The notes under the pieces were generated by a model. That model made no database searches. It saw only the letters and a list, made by a program, of their open reading frames with translations, and was not told the DNA's origin. A stretch of 64,000 nucleotides of DNA from Diphasiastrum complanatum (taxonomy: Eukaryota; Streptophyta; Lycopodiopsida; Lycopodiales; Lycopodiaceae), in NCBI GenBank assembly GCA_029204225.1, contig CM055100.1, positions 61,009,841 through 61,073,840 on the forward strand. Reading direction: 5' to 3'. Both the position numbers and the translations under genes were made by a program. Positions 23,291 to 33,111 of the stretch are shown in pieces (positions within the stretch are counted from its first letter, which is position 1; each line of letters begins with the position of its first letter).

Positions 23291-23840
23291 AGATCAAAGC
23301 TCCTCTTGACAAGTCAAGATCAAAACCTTTTAAAACCCTTTATTCGTAGACCAACAAGGTAAAACATAGCTGAAAAGTATACAGTACTAAATAAAGCACC
23401 GTAAAGCACAACATATCTCAAGACATCCAACTGGTACCTGCCACCATCCCACCACACAAAACCGCGCAAGTTAGCATAGTGAGGAAGACAGGTGTCAACG
23501 TTGAATGTCAATTGTTATCCATGTACAAAATACGTTAAACTTAACTAATCAGCTTGCAATATAGATAGAGTTCTTTATAATCCAATCTTCCCTTATTGAA
23601 AGTTATTTATAGCGATTGACCAAACCATATTGATATTGTGTCAGGGCAAGTGCCATGTTGATCAGTTTGCTGGTTTTTGGTCCATATCTTTAACTAATAA
23701 ACATAACACATTACGCATTTGACAATAAGCTATATAAAATGTGTAGCAAAATGTAAATGTATAAGTAGTTTGCACCGGTACATGAAGTTTGGGGCAAATC
23801 CATGCCATACCAACATTCACACTTGTAAACAGATAATGTA
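23291..23840 (-). repeat. dispersed repeat R2, copy 1
   Basis: The minus strand matches 54790-55235 (plus) through tgacaagtcaagaggagctt-type, tggtgggatggtggcagg, aagggaagattgga and gacacaatatcaatatggtt blocks, and more loosely through a ggcatggatttgcccc block at 23793-23808. About 350 bp aligns well; the rest is interrupted by insertions. Class unknown; no coding domain. Confidence 0.75.
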
Positions 23841-24544
23841 TGGTTCTCGTAACTTCTTGAGCAAATCCATGCTATACAAAAGTTTGCAAACTAAATTACG
23901 GCTCTATGATTTTAAAACATGATTGTGACTTAAAAAGTAGCCAAAAAACTTGGTACTTGTAAGTACACAATACAAGTGAAAGAGTTTGTGACCCTACGTT
24001 CATGATATAGCCAGGACAAATCCATGTCGTTCCGACTCTATGAATGTATACGTTCTTTGCACAAATCCGTGTACTTTAAAGAACTTAAAATAGGTATGCA
24101 AATTCTCGATATGCTTAAAAAACGATGAAAGAGACAAGGTAATCATTATTTCTATGGTAAGCATTGATATGGCATTGTTTGCTAGAAAAAGAGCAACCTT
24201 TATAGCACTGTAATTAAGAATCTTCCTATTTTTTCTTAAACAATTTTGCCAAGAATAGTAGTTGTTTACTCCGTCACCATGCAATTTAAGCTTTGTCAAA
24301 AAAGACTGAAGACGGTCTGAAAACCATTATGACAAAATTGATTTGTTTGGCATTTAGAAAACACAACAAGAGAGACAATGGAGCAAAACCACCCAACCAA
24401 TCCTAGATCCCTCTTGGAGAATCCTCCTGGATCTAGATCCCAAAGCCATACCATGTGATAGCAAGAAGAGAAGAGCTCAACTGGTAACCTAGACCAAAGT
24501 CATCGATGAGATAATCACTACCTCAATATATAGAGAGTAGGATC
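23841..24544. other. no gene; more degraded GCATGGATTTG-like motifs
   Basis: Further caaatccatg motifs occur at about 23860 and 24012, and a weaker one at 24060. Otherwise AT-rich sequence without ORFs of interest, up to the copia B 5' break. Confidence 0.5.
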
Positions 24545-26470
24545 ATGTGCCCATGCAATCCCCATACACCTTTGGAAACAAGGACCAAGGAAGATCCATC
24601 ATCAATCAAAGGTATTATGCTCAGGTATGGCAAAGCAAGCAAGGGATATAAGGTATATATTCCATCTTCAAACAAGTTTGTGGTTTCTAGATATATCATT
24701 TTTTATGAGGATAAGATGCATAAGCTTGTTGATGGCTCAATCAAATCACTTATCAAGAGGGAGGTGGCTGAGAATCAAGATAATCTAGATCTTGAGGAGG
24801 AGCTAGAGCCAAGTGAACCAATCACTCCAAGAAGATCATCAAGGGTAAGAATGGAGCCATTGAGGCTCACATACCAAGACAAGGGCAAGCAAGCCGAGGC
24901 TAATCCATCTTCATCCTTTGCACTCAGTTCAAGTTTTGAAGAATCTTCATGTGTAGAAGATGCATTGAGTTCAAAGGAATGGTTTCAAGCTATGTTAGTA
25001 GATGAATACAATGCTTTGATGGAGAATTGCACATGGATCCTTGTTGATAGACCTCTTAAAAATGTGATTAAATGTAAATGGGTTTTTAAGCTAAAACTCA
25101 ATATGGATGGAAGTGTAAGCAAATAAAGGCAAGTTTAGTTGCCAAAGGATATGGTCAAGCCAAGGGCGTAGATTATGAAGAAACCTTTGCACCCATGGCC
25201 AAGATGGTCACAATAAGGTTACTTCTTGCACTTGCTTCACATTTTGGTTAGATGCTTTTTCAAATGGATGTTTCTAATGCATTTTTAAATGGTTATTTGG
25301 AAGAAGACACCTTCATGGAGCAGTCTCAAGGCTTCATCAAGCTAGAGATGGAGGGTAAAGTACGTCATCTTCAAAGGAGCTTATACGGTTTGAAGCAAGC
25401 ATCAAGGTCTTGGAATTCAAGACTTCATGATTTTTTAGTTTCTATTGATTTGCTCAAAGTGAATATGATCCAAGTTTGTACATAATGTATGATGTAAATG
25501 GCATTTTACTTTTATTGATTTATGTAGATGACATCATTCTTAGTGGTGATAACATTGATGGTATTGAGAAAACCAAGAAAAATCTATCTCTAGAATTTAA
25601 GATGGTAGATCTTGGTCAACTTCACTTTATATTGGCCATAGAAGTACTTAGAGGTTCAGATTTCATCTTCATTAGTCAATCTAAGTATGCTCAAAGTTTG
25701 CTCAATAGATTCAATATGCAAGATTGCAAGCATGTAGAAACACCAATGGAGCAAGATGGAAAAGTGCTCAATAAAAGTGATGAAGCATCTTTTATGAACA
25801 TCACTCTTTATAGGAAACTTATAGGCTCCTTAATATGGATCACCATAACTAGGCCTGATCTATGAATTAGTGTGTGTAGGCTAAGTCAATATATGCAAGA
25901 TCCATTAGTGATACATCGGAAAGATGCTAAAAGGATCTTGAGATACATCTCGGGTACTCTAGATCATGGAATCCTCTATAGAGGAGATGTCATTCATGCC
26001 TTTAGTGACTCGGATTTTGCAAGTGACAAAAGGAATAGAAAGTTCACAAGTGTCTATGCAACATTCATTGGTGGAGGAGTAGTTTCTTGGTTGTCAAAAA
26101 AACAAGAAACCATCTCACTTTCTTCAACGAGGCTAAGTACAAAGCTCTCACCACTACAACAAAGGAGCTACTATGAATCAAAAGACTACTTATGGAGCTG
26201 AAAGTCATGAGTTTAGATGTTGTTTCAAATCTCTACAATGACAATATTCTAGCCCAACACCTTGCAACCAATCAAAGCATATCAAAATCTCTCATCATTT
26301 TGTGAGAGAAAAGGTGCAATCTAAGGAGATATCTTTGGAGCATGTGGCAAGTAGTGAATGTGTTGCTGATATCCTCACTAAACCACTTCAAAGAGCTGCA
26401 TTTGTGAAGTTAAGATCAGCCCTAGGGTTGATAAACAAGTCTATGTTATCTTCAAACTAGTTGTGAGGAG
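24545..26470 (+). pseudogene. copia B: integrase C-terminus, RT and RNase H, frameshifted
   Basis: Begins abruptly in the integrase C-terminal domain (TPLETRTKEDPSSIKGIMLR, SNKFVVSRYIIF). RT follows in steps: ENCTWILVDRP...KCKWVFKLK to 25126; a shift; [20 protein letters not shown]; a stop near 25250; DVSNAFLNGYLEED; YGLKQASRSWNSRL; a shift at about 25480; the catalytic box IYVDDIILSGD near 25520; LIGSLIWITITRPDL; a stop at 25863. RNase H follows, with AFSDSDFASDKRN at 25995-26035 and ISLSS at 26111; the rest is frameshifted, ending KLRSALGL near 26430. Gag and protease are absent. The fragment is inactive. An integrase piece of the same family is at 61.6 kb. Confidence 0.88.
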
Positions 26471-27150
26471 TGTTAAATTTACACAAGCTAGTTTGCATAA
26501 ATTCCACTTGTAAATGACTTTGAGGCCATGATGTGGGATGTCACACGTGCCAAAAGCATAAGATACCTTATTCTAAGTCAAATCATTAACCTAGCTTTGG
26601 AATGGTACCTTTGGAATGTGGCCAAACAGTGCATAGATAGGATAGAGAAAAAAATAGGAGCTTAAAATAGCAATTTTTTCATTGTTTTTGGATCTCGAGG
26701 TATTGACCATAAATAGGGTGGATCAAGTGGATCTTTAGGTTAGATGTTGGGTTTAGGTTGTGATGAATACACAGAAGCCCTAATATGCTCAAATCCGAGC
26801 TCTAGATGTATAAATATGTGCTGAAATTTCCATCCAATTATGAGCAAAATCGAGATTTTCCTTCGTGACTAGTTTGAGTCTATGATTTGATTGATGAATG
26901 CTATCGGCATATGATTTTTTATGATCATTGAATGAGTTTGGAGTTGTAGGTACAGTACACAGGCAGCGGCAGGTTGTACATCCACACATGTGAAGAGTTT
27001 TGGAGTTAATTCATGGAGTTCAAACTAAGATAAGCTAGGAATCTATGAATTGATTAGTGATCTAGCTTCTAGATCTTGTTTGGATCTTAAGTAGGTGCTT
27101 TCTCCATCATTTCTAGGATCAAATGGATTTTTTTTGCTACATCTTTCACA
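26471..27150 (+). repeat. copia B 3' LTR (right edge inferred)
   Basis: Directly follows the purine tract gtgaggag (26463-26470) and starts tgttaaatttacac. The end is placed at tctttcaca (27150) by analogy with the other LTRs here; no second LTR remains to confirm it. Two cacacRtg-type sites lie at 26552 and 26985. Confidence 0.55.
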
Positions 27151-30100
27151 ATTCAGAGTCGATAATCTCCTACTAGACCTTAGGTGCATACATTGAAATG
27201 GATCTTGGGATTATTTTTTATGTTGTGCATTTTTTAATTTTTTCGATGTTGTTGTAGATATTTTCTAAGCGAAATGAGATTAGAGAATAGGAGGTGATCA
27301 AAATTAGATTGCAATCAAATGAAAAAGAGAAGCGAAAAGGAAAAGAATGGAAGGTAATTAGAGAAAATCAAAAAATACAGATGGAGATTGATAATTAGTT
27401 AAATTAGATCTATCACAATAAAATTTGCAATTTCTTTGATGGTGAGTAATAGGCAAGTGTGAGTAATAGCGCGAGTAATCAGCTCTTTACTCACCAAACT
27501 GCCTATGTACTATGAATGATGATCAAAACCTACTATAAAAAGGGCAAGTAAAGAGGGATAGTTGTCTATGCATCTGTTACGAACAGGTCAACCTAGACAA
27601 AATCCATACACTTCATGGATATACATATGCGAGTTGGACAGGTGATATTGATACAAGAAAATCCACATCTGGAAACAATACGCTCTTGCAACTATTTTGT
27701 GTGATAATCCAAATAGGCTCTTTCCATAAAAGAAAAAAATCAAATAACATATATAGAAACTCTTGGAAAAGAAAGATAATGGATTTCAATGTATCAATTG
27801 TTGGTCAATCTATCACGGAAGTTTTAGTTCAGCATGCTTATCTCACAAAGATCTCAACATCCAGGATTTGAATCCAGATGATAGAAGAAAATGCAATCGT
27901 AAGTATATGATTACTATGTACATATTCAGATTAATTTTTTTTTAGTATTAGCATTTTCTTTCTATTAATTTTTTCTCACGATATTTTTATTGGTTTTGCA
28001 AATTTATATCCATCAAATTTCATTGAATGGCAATTAGTTCAATCTATTGCAAAAATAATAATGTCATACATTCTGATATCGATATTTTGCAATATAAGGG
28101 ACCTTCTCCAAAATACCTTTTAGAGTCGAGAGGTTTTTTTTTATGATCACACTTATATTCCTGATAAAAATGGATTAGTGGTAGATTAGAGCCATATCCT
28201 CTACCAGATTTTTCACGTGAGGAATGAATTTCTCCAAATTTAGCAATTTTAGAAGTTTTCGAACTAGACTTTATATGGATATTTAGAGTATATTAAAATG
28301 TAGCACTAGCTCAAAGAATAATAGATTAAGTTGCTATCTACTTGTTACTATTTTTGTTGATTTTGTTTTCCAAATGCAATGTTCGGAACGAAAACAATGT
28401 TTATTTATAAGGACTTGAGTGATGAAGTGTGCACCGAGTTGCTGGATGATCGTTGGGATACGAAACAAAATGAAAAACGAAAAAGACTTAATACTTCATT
28501 ATGGATCTTTTTGAGTCTTTGTTTTCAAGTTCAAAAAAATTATCATCATTCCATCTAAAACGTGTAGCCCACATGAAGAGTCTTAAGAATTTAGTAATAT
28601 ATTCCAAAATGAAGTTCACCTCTACATACGATCAAAGTGCATTCTATGGAAGCACATCATAAAATGTAACTCACATTATGAAAAATAGGTCAAAGTTCCT
28701 CTAATAAGTTCACTAGAGAAAAAAAAAAAACTTTTATGTTTGCAGAATCAGATCACCAAAAATGCCTTTACTTTTGTAGATTATTTATTGGAAAAACATA
28801 TATGCTTTTTATTTAGTTGAATCCTCAAATTTAGTTTGAATATCTTTGTCATGTATCTCAAATACTTAAGCACTCAAAAGTGCATGAAAATATGCACCAC
28901 AGTAAGCTTTGTTGGGCCCAAAAGATGTCAGCCTTAAAAGTGAAGGCAATTCTCTCTTTAGACCCCTCAAAATATTTCTAACAAGGATAATAGGCCAATA
29001 AGGGCCCAAACTAAACTTAACAAGGTCTAATTGGACTTCAAGATAGTTAAAATCAAGTTAAGGAATGGGCAAATTTGTGTGATGGGCATCAAAATTTCAA
29101 AATCTTCTAGCTTATCTACATTTGTAAGTTCTACCTCATCTTTCTCTTTGTGAATCGAAACCAAAGCATATTACGTGCTAGGTCTCATGTGCCTAATCCA
29201 TGTGAGTAAATGCTCTCCTTGAGGCTTAATCAATGCTTGTAGTGAACTATTATCTCAATTCTAATGTGATTCCATGGAAATTCTTCTATATTATACTTAT
29301 TGTGGCTATATCATGATGAATGCTTTGTGCTTCTCTTGTTGGTAGCTTTAATTCCATTGTTCTTGGGATTATGAAATGACATTTGTGGTGTCATATCATA
29401 AGATCCATAATTCATTTGAAATCTACATCAATTTCATTAAGTTTGAAGGGTTTAGTACTTTTGTAGCTTTGTACATGTTGGAATGAGCTACATGTTTATC
29501 TTGACAAGGTAGAAAACATTGAGTAATAACTTTTATCTTTTCCACAAAAATCTTGAAGCAACAAATAAAGTGATTTGCATGGCCTATAATAATGGAAAAA
29601 TTAGGTTAGTCCCAGTTCTTGAATTATATGATAACTTCAAATTCAATAAAAAAAAGATCTTGAGAGAGGGATATGGGTGGACATGCTTTACTACCTACCA
29701 CAATACCATTTTTTGATGAATAATCAATACAGATTTGGCTCTTTCAAGATCTTTTTCTCCTAATAAAGCCTATATTTCTTTCAAGGATTTGCCCAACTCT
29801 TTTTTAAAATATGAGAGAAATAGCCACCAAACAAATAGATAGCCTTTTCCACCTAAGACACTTTTGGTGTTAATTGTAAAAGCTATATCTTTACAAAGAT
29901 AATGTCCTACAAGTCCATGGAAGGAAACAAAAAAAATGTCTACCATCTTGAGATCGATCGGTATAAGGGCAGTAACCTTGGGGCTGAGGCTGACAACATG
30001 AACATGAGAGGGTGACTAAAAAACAATGTAGCAAAATATGCAACGTCAAACAATTCCTCACAAGGAGTATGGGAAAGCATTGTCTGTGAAACAAGGACAA

Positions 30101-31318
30101 AACATTAAGAGGTTTAAAGTCAAGCCCCTACAATTGTAGAAGTTGTAACGCTACTAATGGTCTATTGTATTTGTAGAGAAAATTGGTTTTAACTAAGAAT
30201 AAATGAAAGAAAGTACGAGGTCTAAAAAACATCAAGAATCTAGAGGCATGAAGAGTAAGAGAGATAAAGCCTACAAAAGGGCATCATCTTTCATGTGAGG
30301 ATTCTAGTGCTATCCAAGAGCATAAGGATCAAATACATGTTGTGTGAGTTTAATAGTTTCCTAATGTCAATTATACAAGATTAATGAAACAAGTTTTTTA
30401 GGTACTCAAGACTGCTTGGTTGTCTCTTTGAATTAAACCTGCTATGTGTTGAGATTACCAATATTTTGACAACCTATTTTACAAGACATTGTGGCTTTGT
30501 ACATATGTACACTTTGTATATTACCCCTAAAACTAATTCAAACAAAGCAAAAACGAAAAACGAGAGTGAATCGTCTCATCTAAAAACTCAAGCTTTTTGC
30601 ATCTTCTCAATTATTATCCATGTTACAACTTGAGAAAATTTACAAATCATTGATAAATAAAGAAAATGTCCAATCTTTTAAAAAAAAGTTTAAAAAAAGG
30701 TGGATTAGGCAAGATTATTCATTTGGCACAAAGCATTACAGATCTCCATGGAGACAACATTTAACAAGTTATTTGCTCATTATACACCGAGGTGAAAAAT
30801 AGACATTCCACCGTAATATAAAGAGAACTAGGAGAACTATAACAAGTATATTAAATTTGTCCCCAAGTTCAAAGAAAAATCCAAAACAATGTTTTAACCT
30901 AAATAGTAAGCTTTAGACCAATTTCCATTAAAGAATTTACAACACATGCACTGTGACCAAAATGTGTCAATGTGTCTACAAAAATATGCCAAATGAAAAT
31001 AAGTGGTATAAGACAAGTAGATATAGATGTACCTTGACTAACTGGAAGTAAGTGTTTGTGATAGCCATAATGTCAAGCAATTCGGACATGTCTAGAAAGT
31101 ATAGTGCATCCCTCAGCTAAAGTTAGAAGATTAGATTCGTCTTTACATTCTTTTTGTGAAGTCATTGTAAACACAAACCACATCATCATATTAGTTGAAA
31201 CAACTAGATGGTTCAAAATATCCCTAAACAAAATGAGGATTTTTTCTAGCACCTTTTGCAGTCATTGTAACTGTGTAATGCATTGCAATGCAAGAATTAG
31301 CTTGACTAATAATTAATT
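27151..31318. other. 4 kb AT-rich DNA without supported genes
   Basis: All frames are stop-dense. ORFs at 27686-27945 include a CxxC pair (FQCINCWSIYH) that is too isolated to call. A short segment near 28415-28490 (acttgagtgatgaagtgtgc onward) reads as open sequence for about 30 codons, with no family. No LTR pairs, TIRs or RNA genes were recognised. Confidence 0.5.
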
Positions 31319-31395
31319 TTGTGCACATGCGTGCATGTGCAAGCATGGGCAGCTGTGTGCGAGCATGGGCAGGTGTGTGCGTGCATGTGTGAAGC
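31319..31395 (+). repeat. short minisatellite of gcatgggcag(g/c)tgtgtgcg units
   Basis: About two and a half units of ~22 bp (gcaagcatgggcagctgtgt and gcgagcatgggcaggtgtgt), embedded in alternating purine-pyrimidine gtgcatgtg sequence that could adopt Z-DNA. Confidence 0.65.
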
Positions 31396-32095
31396 AACAA
31401 TAGACTTATTGTCTATATTATACATATGCTACGATGCATCAAAATTTTCATTCCATCTATGTATACATTTTCAAGTGAAGTTTCCAAAAGCATGTGAAAG
31501 TCCAACCAACCAAGGCCTATAGTCATAGTTGACTAAATTAAGAGCATTGGAACATAAACCTTAGTATAAACAAAAGAGAATATGCTAGAACGAATTTTAA
31601 AGATACGTCAAGTGACAGTCATCGATTTCACATTAACACTTCTCATCTTATACTTTTGTTTATATTCTACCTTGAGTAAGCCATTGTTGTATGATAATAG
31701 ACTCCTTAGTGACAATCCCACTTCCCCTTTCTCTTATGGGTGCACCATGTTGTGAGGCCAATAATACTAACTATGCACTATGCAATATAATTTTCAACTG
31801 TTAACACATATTTACATCCAAGTCAAAGTCAATTACCACACGTTGTAACGGCCTTGATAAACACTTGTTTTATGGGCCGAAGCCCATAACTATTACTTTG
31901 GAGCAGAAGCTCCTTGATTTCATTGTTCCAAGCACAAAATCAATTTCAAGCTTAAGTATTGTCATACATAACACTCCTATCCTTTCAGTTATGATGGGGA
32001 CATGTGTTATGAGAGAGTATAATATGGTTTATTAAGCTCAAGACAAGGAAGGATGTTCGCATGTGGACTCTTTCATCCGTATGTTGAAGGAGAAT
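31396..32095. other. no feature seen before the miniature LTR element
   Basis: AT-rich, with no ORF or repeat of note. The last five bases before the element (32096-32100, ctagc) are its target duplication. Confidence 0.5.
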
Positions 32096-32100
32096 CTAGC

Positions 32101-32240
32101 TGTTGGAATATCAATCCACACTCTAGAGAGAACTATCAAACAGGGCGGATAGCTCAGTGGTAGAGCATCCCATCCGGTATGAGGTCCTGGGTTCGAATCC
32201 TAGTCTGTCCATCCATATTATGATTTATGGATTTCTAACA
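32101..32240 (+). repeat. TRIM 5' LTR
   Basis: 140 bp, TGTTGGAATATC to GGATTTCTAACA. Compared with the 3' LTR it differs at four bases in its first 47 bp and lacks ggag in the variable-loop position of the tRNA-like part. Confidence 0.93.
32143..32211 (+). ncRNA. tRNA-like sequence in TRIM 5' LTR (69 nt, variable region shortened)
   Basis: The acceptor stem gggcgga/tctgtcc pairs fully, with two G-U pairs. The D arm is gctc/gagc, followed by the anticodon-like arm and T arm. The A box is tagctcagtgg and the B box ggttcgaatcc, a perfect consensus. A 4-nt deletion relative to the 3' LTR removes most of the variable loop, so a working tRNA is unlikely; internal Pol III promotion is still plausible. 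Confidence 0.7.
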
Positions 32241-32253
32241 TGGTATCAGAGCC
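32241..32253 (+). promoter_or_regulatory. TRIM primer-binding site (initiator Met-tRNA)
   Basis: tggtatcagagcc lies immediately after the LTR, identical to the copia primer sites elsewhere in this window. The purine tract at 32331-32340 is its counterpart for plus-strand priming. Confidence 0.93.
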
Positions 32254-32340
32254 AGGATGGTGTCAAAGCCATGGTTAGGTGGCCCAAGTTGTGGGGCAGG
32301 TGACAGCTAGGACCCCAACCAAGTGTGGCTTGAGGGGGGG

Positions 32341-32484
32341 TGTTGGAATATGAATCCACACTCTAGAGAGAACTATTAAATAGGGCAGATAGCTCAGTGG
32401 TAGAGCATCCCATCCGGTATGAGGGAGGTCCTGGGTTCGAATCCTAGTCTGTCCATCCATATTATGATTTATGGATTTCTAACA
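32341..32484 (+). repeat. TRIM 3' LTR
   Basis: 144 bp, TGTTGGAATATG to GGATTTCTAACA, directly after the purine tract and directly before target-duplication copy two. Confidence 0.93.
32383..32455 (+). ncRNA. tRNA-like sequence in TRIM 3' LTR (73 nt, full cloverleaf length)
   Basis: Folds as acceptor gggcaga/tctgtcc (7 bp, one G-U), D stem gctc/gagc with loop agtggta, anticodon stem tccca/tgagg with one C-A mismatch, loop tccggta, 6-nt variable region, T stem ctggg/cctag with loop ttcgaat, discriminator A. The position before the putative anticodon is C, not the invariant U, so decoding is doubtful. This is a tRNA-derived Pol III module, not a confident tRNA gene. No run of four T follows before the element ends. 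Confidence 0.7.
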
Positions 32485-32489
32485 CTAGC

Positions 32490-33063
32490 CATAATCAGGT
32501 CGGCCTCATGACCAGAGATGCTTGAACCAATCGCTTGAAAGTCAACAAACTAGTACGATATGGTGAATTATAGTCTTTCTCCTATAGTTTATAAAGGTTT
32601 GACTTCTTCACTACAAGTTGATAGGCTTCACTCTTTCAAGCAACAAAGTATTGAGTGGCTCAAATGCCATGTCAACCATCACACTTTAGATAGGTAACCA
32701 TTGGCTTCGTTTTGGCACCTCCTTCCTAGTCTCAGATGAAGTTCTATTAAGATCAAATCATGACTAAGCCAGCTCCTTATAAGTTGGATCAAGGTTTTTA
32801 GCATGACATGTTTGGCTAGATGTTTTTAGAATGAAATACAAAGACTCAAAAGACTGCCTCCTACCAGCTAATGAATGGAACGAGCTCATCTCTTCACTAC
32901 GTCTTGCTATGAAGAAGCCGACTAGTAAAAACCAACAATGCTGGACTTAGTGAATCTTCCCTAAAATATAGTAGTATTCGTGTCAAAACCATACAGAAAG
33001 CCAGAATACATTGACAAAGCTTGTGTTTAAACCCATTCAAAGAAACCTTGCATCATCCTACCT
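32490..33063. other. 3' flank of the YqgF gene
   Basis: No ORF of note. It should contain the YqgF 3' untranslated region on the minus strand, but I see no clear AATAAA on that strand close to the stop. Confidence 0.45.
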
Positions 33064-33111
33064 TCACATTTCTACTACTCGTGACATTTTTGCCAGGCCA
33101 TCCAAACATCC
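33064..33111 (-). CDS. yqgF: yqgF exon 6 (last, with stop)
   Basis: 48 nt after acceptor ttgaacag. Encodes GCLDGLAKMSRVVEM and TGA. The LQ|GCLD join matches the LQxYLD end of homologues. Confidence 0.85.
   Translation of the reverse strand, partial: GCLDGLAKMSRVVEM

Larger units (their letters stand above)
32101..32484 (+). mobile_element. complete 384-bp miniature LTR retrotransposon (TRIM) with a tRNA-like sequence in each LTR
   Basis: All hallmarks are present: two LTRs (32101-32240, 140 bp; 32341-32484, 144 bp), each starting TGTT and ending AACA; a primer site tggtatcagagcc touching the 5' LTR (32241-32253); a purine tract tgaggggggg touching the 3' LTR (32331-32340); and a perfect 5-bp target duplication ctagc (32096-32100 and 32485-32489). 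The internal domain is only 100 bp and non-coding. The LTRs differ by four substitutions and one 4-bp indel, so it is moderately young. Mobilisation must be in trans, plausibly by copia enzymes using the same primer tRNA. Each LTR contains a tRNA-like stretch with Pol III A and B boxes, which I know from no named TRIM family; Cassandra carries 5S rRNA instead. Confidence 0.93.

Noticed and set aside
32143-32455. Two functional tRNA genes
   Set aside because: One has a 4-nt loss in the variable loop, both have an anticodon-stem mismatch and C before the anticodon, and both lie inside LTRs; called tRNA-like only.
32275-32460. Minus-strand ORF across the TRIM (RIRTQDLPHTGWDALPLSY)
   Set aside because: It is the antisense of the tRNA-like region; such peptides are common false predictions.
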